NCBI RefSeq assembly: GCF_900111025.1
Contig: NZ_FOFN01000001.1
Location: 1,302,001-1,366,000 of the forward strand
DNA: 64,000 nucleotides
Direction of reading: 5' to 3'
DNA from: Hyunsoonleella jejuensis
GTDB lineage: Bacteria; Bacteroidota; Bacteroidia; Flavobacteriales; Flavobacteriaceae
In this document: positions 59,552 through 64,000 of the stretch, one piece after another
Layout of the letters: every line of letters starts with the position of its first letter
Position numbering within the stretch: the first letter of the stretch is position 1
Translations under genes and position numbers: made by a program
The notes under the pieces: model-generated
What the model saw: only the letters and a program-made list of their open reading frames with translations
Database searches by the model: none
What the model was told of the DNA's origin: nothing

Positions 59552-61342
59552 ATGGCACTTCAAGACCTTTTAGATAATCAAGTAAAGCAAGCAGTTTCAG
59601 AACTGTATCAAGTAACGTTAGAATCTGTTGAATTTCAAGCAACCAGAAAAGAGTTTGCAGGAGATATAACTATTGTCGTTTTTCCTATGCTACGGGTTAT
59701 TAAGGGTAATCCAGTACAAATTGGTTCAGCTATTGGAGAGCATTTGGTTCAACATGTCAATGAGGTTAAAAATTATAATGTCGTAAAAGGCTTTTTAAAT
59801 ATAGAAATTAACGATTCGTACTACATAGAATTCTTTAATTCAATATGTAACAATGTTAATTATGGTTTTGTGCATAGTACTGAAAACGAAGATGCTATCA
59901 TGGTAGAATACTCATCGCCAAATACTAATAAACCATTACATCTTGGTCATATTAGAAACAATTTGTTGGGATATAGCGTTGCCGAAATTTTAAAAGCATC
60001 AGGTAAAAAAGTTTATAAAACCCAAATAATTAACGATAGGGGTATACATATTTGCAAAAGTATGTTGGCATGGAAACGTTTTGGAAATGGAGAAACCCCA
60101 GAAAGCTCTGGGTTAAAAGGTGACAAACTCGCTGGGAACTATTATGTGAAGTTTGATAAAGAATATAAAAAACAAATACAAGATTTAGTTGCTGGCGGTA
60201 AAAGTGAAGCGGAAGCTAAGCAAGAAGCGCCTATTCTTCTTGAGGCACAAGAAATGTTACGCAAATGGGAAGCTGGAGATGAAGAAACAGTTACACTTTG
60301 GAATAAAATGAACGGATGGGTTTATGAAGGATTTGATGTTACCTATAAGAATTTAGGAGTAGATTTCGATGTGCTTTATTATGAAAGCGATACCTATTTA
60401 TTAGGAAAAGATTTTGTAACGGAAGGCTTAAAGAGTGGCGTATTTTGCAAAGAAGAGGACGGCTCGGTTTGGTGTGATTTGACTAACGAGGGTCTTGATA
60501 AAAAAATAGTGCTGCGTGCTGATGGTACCGCAGTTTATATGACTCAAGATATTGGTACGGCCATTCAGCGTATTAAAGACTATCCAGATGTTGGTGGGAT
60601 GGTTTATACCGTTGGAAATGAGCAAGATTACCATTTCCAGGTACTATTCCTAATTTTAAATAAACTTGGGTTTGATTGGGCTAAAAATCTCTATCATTTA
60701 AGTTATGGTATGGTAGATTTACCTAGTGGGAAAATGAAAAGTAGGGAAGGTACTGTAGTAGATGCAGATGATTTAATTGAAGATATGGCCAAAACTGCTG
60801 AAGAGATTTCAGAAGAATTAGGAAAGCTTGATGGTTATACTAAAGAAGAAAAGCAACAGCTATACAAAACAATTGGTTTAGGTGCATTAAAATATTATAT
60901 ATTAAAAGTAGATCCTAAAAAACGTATTTTATTTGATCCAAAAGAATCCATAGATTTTCAAGGAAATACAGGGCCTTTTATTCAATATACCTATGCTAGA
61001 ATTCAGTCAATTTTAAGAAAATTTAATTCTGAAAAAAATACGAATGACACACCAAGTGTTGTTGATATATCCCTTCATGAAAAAGAAAAGGAATTAATCA
61101 AACAGCTTCAATTATTCCCGGAAGTCATTCAAAATGCTGCGCAACAACATAGTCCTGCATTAATAGCTAATTATACCTATGATTTGGTAAAAGAGTTTAA
61201 TTCATTTTATCAAAATGTTTCCATTCTGGGAGCAGTCAATGAAAACGAAAAAGTGTTTCGTGTACAACTTTCAAAGGCGGTAGCTACTACAATCAAAAAT
61301 GGTTTTGATGTCTTAGGGATTGATGTTCCAGAGCGCATGTAA
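59552..61342 (+). CDS. argS: Arginyl-tRNA synthetase
   Basis: A 596-residue class I synthetase charging tRNA-Arg. The N-terminal Add1 domain (residues 1-115) precedes the HIGH-like motif in VEYSSPNTNKPLHLGHIRNN. GNEQDYHFQVLF and the KMSKS counterpart MKSREGTVVDADDL follow. The C-terminal DALR anticodon-binding domain ends in the expected ArgS style (LSKAVATTIKNGFDVLGIDVPERM). It is a single gene with its own promoter. Confidence 0.96.
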   Translation: MALQDLLDNQVKQAVSELYQVTLESVEFQATRKEFAGDITIVVFPMLRVIKGNPVQIGSAIGEHLVQHVNEVKNYNVVKGFLNIEINDSYYIEFFNSICNNVNYGFVHSTENEDAIMVEYSSPNTNKPLHLGHIRNNLLGYSVAEILKASGKKVYKTQIINDRGIHICKSMLAWKRFGNGETPESSGLKGDKLAGNYYVKFDKEYKKQIQDLVAGGKSEAEAKQEAPILLEAQEMLRKWEAGDEETVTLWNKMNGWVYEGFDVTYKNLGVDFDVLYYESDTYLLGKDFVTEGLKSGVFCKEEDGSVWCDLTNEGLDKKIVLRADGTAVYMTQDIGTAIQRIKDYPDVGGMVYTVGNEQDYHFQVLFLILNKLGFDWAKNLYHLSYGMVDLPSGKMKSREGTVVDADDLIEDMAKTAEEISEELGKLDGYTKEEKQQLYKTIGLGALKYYILKVDPKKRILFDPKESIDFQGNTGPFIQYTYARIQSILRKFNSEKNTNDTPSVVDISLHEKEKELIKQLQLFPEVIQNAAQQHSPALIANYTYDLVKEFNSFYQNVSILGAVNENEKVFRVQLSKAVATTIKNGFDVLGIDVPERM

Positions 61343-61552
61343 GCTTTAATTCTCATCAAACCGTAAGCTAAATTTGTTTTTTTCTACCGCAGGAATCATG
61401 TTGATTATCTAGTATATTTTTTTAAGGTAAATTCTTATAATTTCAAAGGGATAATTCGTTTCATCTTAATTTATGTTTAATAAAACGATTAAAAAGTTAA
61501 ACATAAATATTTTTTGTTTAACTTTACATCATAAAACATAAACAGCAAAAAA

Positions 61553-63514
61553 ATGAAAGAAAGCTTATCCATCCAAAACCCCAAATCTGTTTCGTTATTT
61601 TTATTTATAATTTTCTTCTTCTCTGTAAGCGCATTCGCCAGTACCGACTGCGGTCTCATTGCAGGGTTTGAATTTTCTAACGGGAATGAATCTGTTACTT
61701 TAGAGGATCAACAGACATACGATATTAATAACTTGCCTGAGAATTTTTACGTCAATTTAAATGTTGATGGCTATTCACAAAGCGCACGATTTACTGTTGA
61801 GAATCTTGAAACTGGCAGTAGACATACTATTACTGAAAATCTTTTACCGTATACCTTTCCAGCGGGAAACGGTTCTTGGCATTTAGGATTAGGAACTTTC
61901 AAAATTACTGCAAAACTATATAAATTTGATTTAGGCTGGGGCTTTAAATGTGATTCTAAAAGTGTAACGTTTACAATTAATGAAGGTGGTCAACCCTGTA
62001 CGGCAGATGCGGGCACACTGACTGCCGATGCGGGCACGGTAACCCTAACGGGCGACAGTGCAACCATCAGCGCAACGCCAGATGGCAACGTCGTGGTGCC
62101 AGAGGGCTACAGCAAGCTATTTGTACTGACCTCGGGCGACGATTTAGTGATCGAAGCGGTAGGCGCAGAGCCAAGTTTCCCGGTAACAGCAGCGGGCAAG
62201 TACACGATCCACACCTTGGTATATGACGGAAGGGAGGACAGCCCTAACTTTTTGAACCTTGGCGTAGTGACCTTGGGAGAGACCACGGGAGGCGCAGTAT
62301 TAGGTTTGGTGATTGACAATGGCCTATGTGCCGCACTGGATGTAGCGGGCGCACCGGTAATGGTAGAGACCTGTACGGCAGATGCGGGCACACTGACTGC
62401 CGATGCGGGCACGGTAACCCTAACGGGCGACAGTGCAACCATCAGCGCAACGCCAGATGGCAACGTCGTGGTGCCAGAGGGCTACAGTAAGCTATTTGTA
62501 CTGACCTCGGGCGACGATTTAGTGATCGAAGCGGTAGGCGCAGAGCCAAGTTTTCCGGTAACAGCAGCGGGCAAGTACACGATCCATACCTTGGTATATG
62601 ACGGAAGGGAGGACAGCCCTAACTTTTTGAACCTTGGCGTAGTGACCTTGGGAGAGACCACGGGAGGCGCAGTATTAGGTTTGGTGATTGACAATGGCCT
62701 ATGTGCCGCACTGGATGTAGCGGGCGCACCGGTAATGGTAGAAGTTGAAGAAGAAGTCTGTGAAGCTTCCTCTGGCAAAATGTACTCACCCAAACCTATA
62801 CAATGCTTAAATGGTGGTGAAGCAACAATTTCTGCTCAATTTAATCAACAACCATACATTCCTGAAGGATATCAACAATTGTATGTATTAACCGAGGCAT
62901 ATTCTTTAACAATTCTACAAGTTTCAGAAACACCTGAATTTGAAGTAGATCATAGAGGCTTCTACCGTATTCATAGTTTGGTGTATAACCCAGGTACGCT
63001 AGACTTAAGTATTGTTCAGTTTGGTGTAACAACAGGTTTTGATGTATTAGGTTTAATTGAAGCAAATAACATCTGTGCATCATTAGATGTAAGAGGCGCT
63101 ATTAGTCTAGTGATTGGTTCTAGATGGTTCTGCTATTTCTTTAATAAATACAGAGCTAGAAACGGTAACAATAATGGAAAAGGATTAAATGATGATGATT
63201 TAGCAGGATATATTAATGCCTTTGACAATTATGATGAATTCGAAGCATCTTTTGTAGAGCAAAATGATGAAGTACGATTCTATCCAAACCCAGTAGTTAA
63301 TAATTTAAATGTTGAAATTAGATTATTTGAAAATGAAGACATGAATTATAACATTATGGATGTAAGAGGTAGAATGATTATGAGTGGTTCCGCGGAAGCA
63401 TTAAAATTTGGAAAGTTTACTTTAAATACAAATCAATTTGCAAAAGGAATGTATATCGTGAATTTTGTATCAGAGTTTAGAACAATAACCAAAAAAATAA
63501 TTATTGAGAAGTAA
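61553..63514 (+). CDS. T9SS-secreted surface protein with three repeat domains, two nearly identical
   Basis: A 653-residue secreted protein. A signal peptide (about 1-32, ending SAFAS) precedes an N-terminal domain of about 115 residues. Three copies of a 120-125-residue domain follow (residues 149-273, 274-398 and about 403-520). Each has a Cys start, an IPEGY/VPEGY turn, a Y-x-L-F/Y-V-L-T strand and a final C-A-x-L-D-V-x-G-A. Copies 1 and 2 are identical in protein; copy 3 is diverged. A T9SS type A sorting domain ends it (RFYPNPVVNNLNVE, GMYIVNF). It is probably an adhesin-like or matrix protein; no enzymatic motif is seen. Confidence 0.85.
   Translation: MKESLSIQNPKSVSLFLFIIFFFSVSAFASTDCGLIAGFEFSNGNESVTLEDQQTYDINNLPENFYVNLNVDGYSQSARFTVENLETGSRHTITENLLPYTFPAGNGSWHLGLGTFKITAKLYKFDLGWGFKCDSKSVTFTINEGGQPCTADAGTLTADAGTVTLTGDSATISATPDGNVVVPEGYSKLFVLTSGDDLVIEAVGAEPSFPVTAAGKYTIHTLVYDGREDSPNFLNLGVVTLGETTGGAVLGLVIDNGLCAALDVAGAPVMVETCTADAGTLTADAGTVTLTGDSATISATPDGNVVVPEGYSKLFVLTSGDDLVIEAVGAEPSFPVTAAGKYTIHTLVYDGREDSPNFLNLGVVTLGETTGGAVLGLVIDNGLCAALDVAGAPVMVEVEEEVCEASSGKMYSPKPIQCLNGGEATISAQFNQQPYIPEGYQQLYVLTEAYSLTILQVSETPEFEVDHRGFYRIHSLVYNPGTLDLSIVQFGVTTGFDVLGLIEANNICASLDVRGAISLVIGSRWFCYFFNKYRARNGNNNGKGLNDDDLAGYINAFDNYDEFEASFVEQNDEVRFYPNPVVNNLNVEIRLFENEDMNYNIMDVRGRMIMSGSAEALKFGKFTLNTNQFAKGMYIVNFVSEFRTITKKIIIEK
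61995..62742 (+). repeat. Near-perfect 375-bp tandem duplication inside the surface-protein gene
   Basis: Unit 1 (61995-62367) and unit 2 (62370-62742) have a period of 375 bp. They differ at only three positions (62113/62488, 62179/62554, 62212/62587), each C in unit 1 and T in unit 2, all silent. The unit is G+C-rich (66 of the first 104 bases from 61997), against about 32% in a 60-base sample of the third copy. The duplication is in frame. Confidence 0.95.
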
Positions 63515-63537
63515 TTATTTGAGATTATAATTAACTT

Positions 63538-63565
63538 AAAGCCGCAATTGTATTGCGGCTTTTTA
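63538..63565. terminator. Bidirectional terminator after the surface-protein gene
   Basis: AAAGCCGCAAT (63538-63548) pairs with ATTGCGGCTTT (63552-63562) around TGT, followed by TT. It separates two convergent genes. Confidence 0.88.
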
Positions 63566-63568
63566 CTT

Positions 63569-64000
63569 TTAAAAAACAACCCGAAAACTAACGTTAGGTG
63601 TTAAGCCCAATGAAATATTCTCAATGGGTGTCACATTGTTGTTTTCATTTAAAATGTAATATCTGTTTAAGATGTTTTGTTTGTTTAAAACATTCCATAG
63701 TGAAGTACCTATAACGGCTCTTATACCTTCCGAAAGGTTAAAATTGTAAGTAGCTGAAACATCTGCGCGCATATAATCCTCTAAACGCGAAGCATTAGGA
63801 CTGGCATAATTGATGCGCGTATCATTTTCGTTTTGTTCGAATGTGGGTAATGTAGTTGGTCTTCCAGAAAACCAGTTAAAACCGGCTGCAAGTTTAAAAT
63901 CTCTATAGGTATAGGTGCCGGCAAAAGTTAGTGAATGACGAATATCAGCATTGTTAGGAAATGGCTGTCCGTTGTTTAGGGTTGGAAAGGTATAATTATT
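63569..64000 (-). CDS. TonB-dependent receptor, C-terminal part
   Basis: The minus-strand frame is open from the window edge to the stop at 63569. It encodes the last beta-strands of an outer-membrane receptor: HSLTFAGTYTYRDFKLAAGF, NWFSGRPTTLP, then RLEDYMRADVSATYNF, WNVLNKQNILNRYY, and the terminal FRVVF with an aromatic last residue. W-N-V-L-N-K-x-N and the R-A-D-V-S-A-x-Y strand are typical of CarboxypepD_reg-like TonB receptors in flavobacteria. The plug and most of the barrel lie outside the window, so the substrate cannot be guessed. Confidence 0.88.
   Translation of the reverse strand, partial: NNYTFPTLNNGQPFPNNADIRHSLTFAGTYTYRDFKLAAGFNWFSGRPTTLPTFEQNENDTRINYASPNASRLEDYMRADVSATYNFNLSEGIRAVIGTSLWNVLNKQNILNRYYILNENNNVTPIENISLGLTPNVSFRVVF

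Noticed and set aside
62107-62793. Long minus-strand frames (118 and 103 codons) over the duplicated module
   Set aside because: They are antisense shadows of the G+C-rich repeat, and the same frame repeats in both units; the + strand frame has a signal peptide and sorting domain.
1-64000. A CRISPR array, prophage, toxin-antitoxin pair, tRNA or complete insertion sequence
   Set aside because: Looked for direct repeats with regular spacers, integrase/transposase motifs, cloverleaf-like GGTTCGAATCC blocks and small paired genes; none was convincing.

Overview
The window reads as a chromosomal segment of a marine-type member of the Flavobacteriaceae (Bacteroidota). The signs are strong A+T richness, stop-to-start coupled genes, promoter -7 elements of the form TAnnTTTG, secreted proteins with type IX secretion (T9SS) C-terminal sorting domains, a PorV/PorQ-like protein, a TonB-dependent receptor, a DUF3276/PUR protein, a DUF4105 (Lnb-type) protein and an extended NusB. 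I cannot name the genus from sequence alone. No rRNA, tRNA, CRISPR array, prophage or complete insertion sequence was seen.

Region 1 (1-25.8 kb) is a surface-polysaccharide locus, nearly all on the + strand. It opens with an MBOAT O-acyltransferase (cut by the window edge) and an SGNH-like partner. A nonulosonic-acid cassette follows (cytidylyltransferase fused to a HAD phosphatase, then a short NeuB-type synthase). Next come a putative GT-B transferase, a methyltransferase, a GtrB/DPM-like GT2, a sugar formyltransferase and a WecE-type aminotransferase, which together suggest a 4-formamido sugar. A long run of overlapping glycosyltransferases follows (GT2, GT4, exostosin/GT47-like, fucosyltransferase-like), with a Wzy-type polymerase, GT-C-like membrane proteins and finally a polyprenyl-phosphate sugar-1-phosphate transferase. 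Wzx, Wza/Wzc and nucleotide-sugar genes such as rmlAB are not in the window.

Region 2 (25.8-47.1 kb) is mostly housekeeping: Lnb-like and PorV/PorQ-like envelope proteins, PssA, a DUF808 protein, LptB, an AhpD-like protein, TatC, KdsD, RecQ, an amidohydrolase, a cyclophilin-FKBP fusion, small enzymes, CsaA, an ABC exporter, NusB, a DUF1573 lipoprotein, YajC and PepT. Two copies of one noncoding repeat family lie directly downstream of genes here (31.0 and 35.7 kb).

Region 3 (47.2-64 kb) holds PyrD, two T9SS cargo proteins (an M43 metalloprotease and a spondin-domain protein), HMG-CoA lyase, citrate synthase, an arginine-related neighbourhood (two guanidino-modifying-superfamily enzymes and ArgS, interleaved with an FkbM methyltransferase and a TPR histidine kinase), a T9SS surface protein carrying a very recent 375-bp tandem duplication of unusually G+C-rich DNA, and the C-terminus of a TonB-dependent receptor.

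The most interesting observations are the near-identical G+C-rich duplication in the 61.5 kb surface protein, the dispersed downstream repeat, the nonulosonate cassette that looks built for phosphorylated intermediates, a formyltransferase lacking the catalytic Asn, a RecQ lacking its zinc cysteines, a 10-bp tandem repeat in the lnb-like signal sequence that could shift frame, a 40-bp dyad at 51.3 kb, and two candidate leaderless genes.
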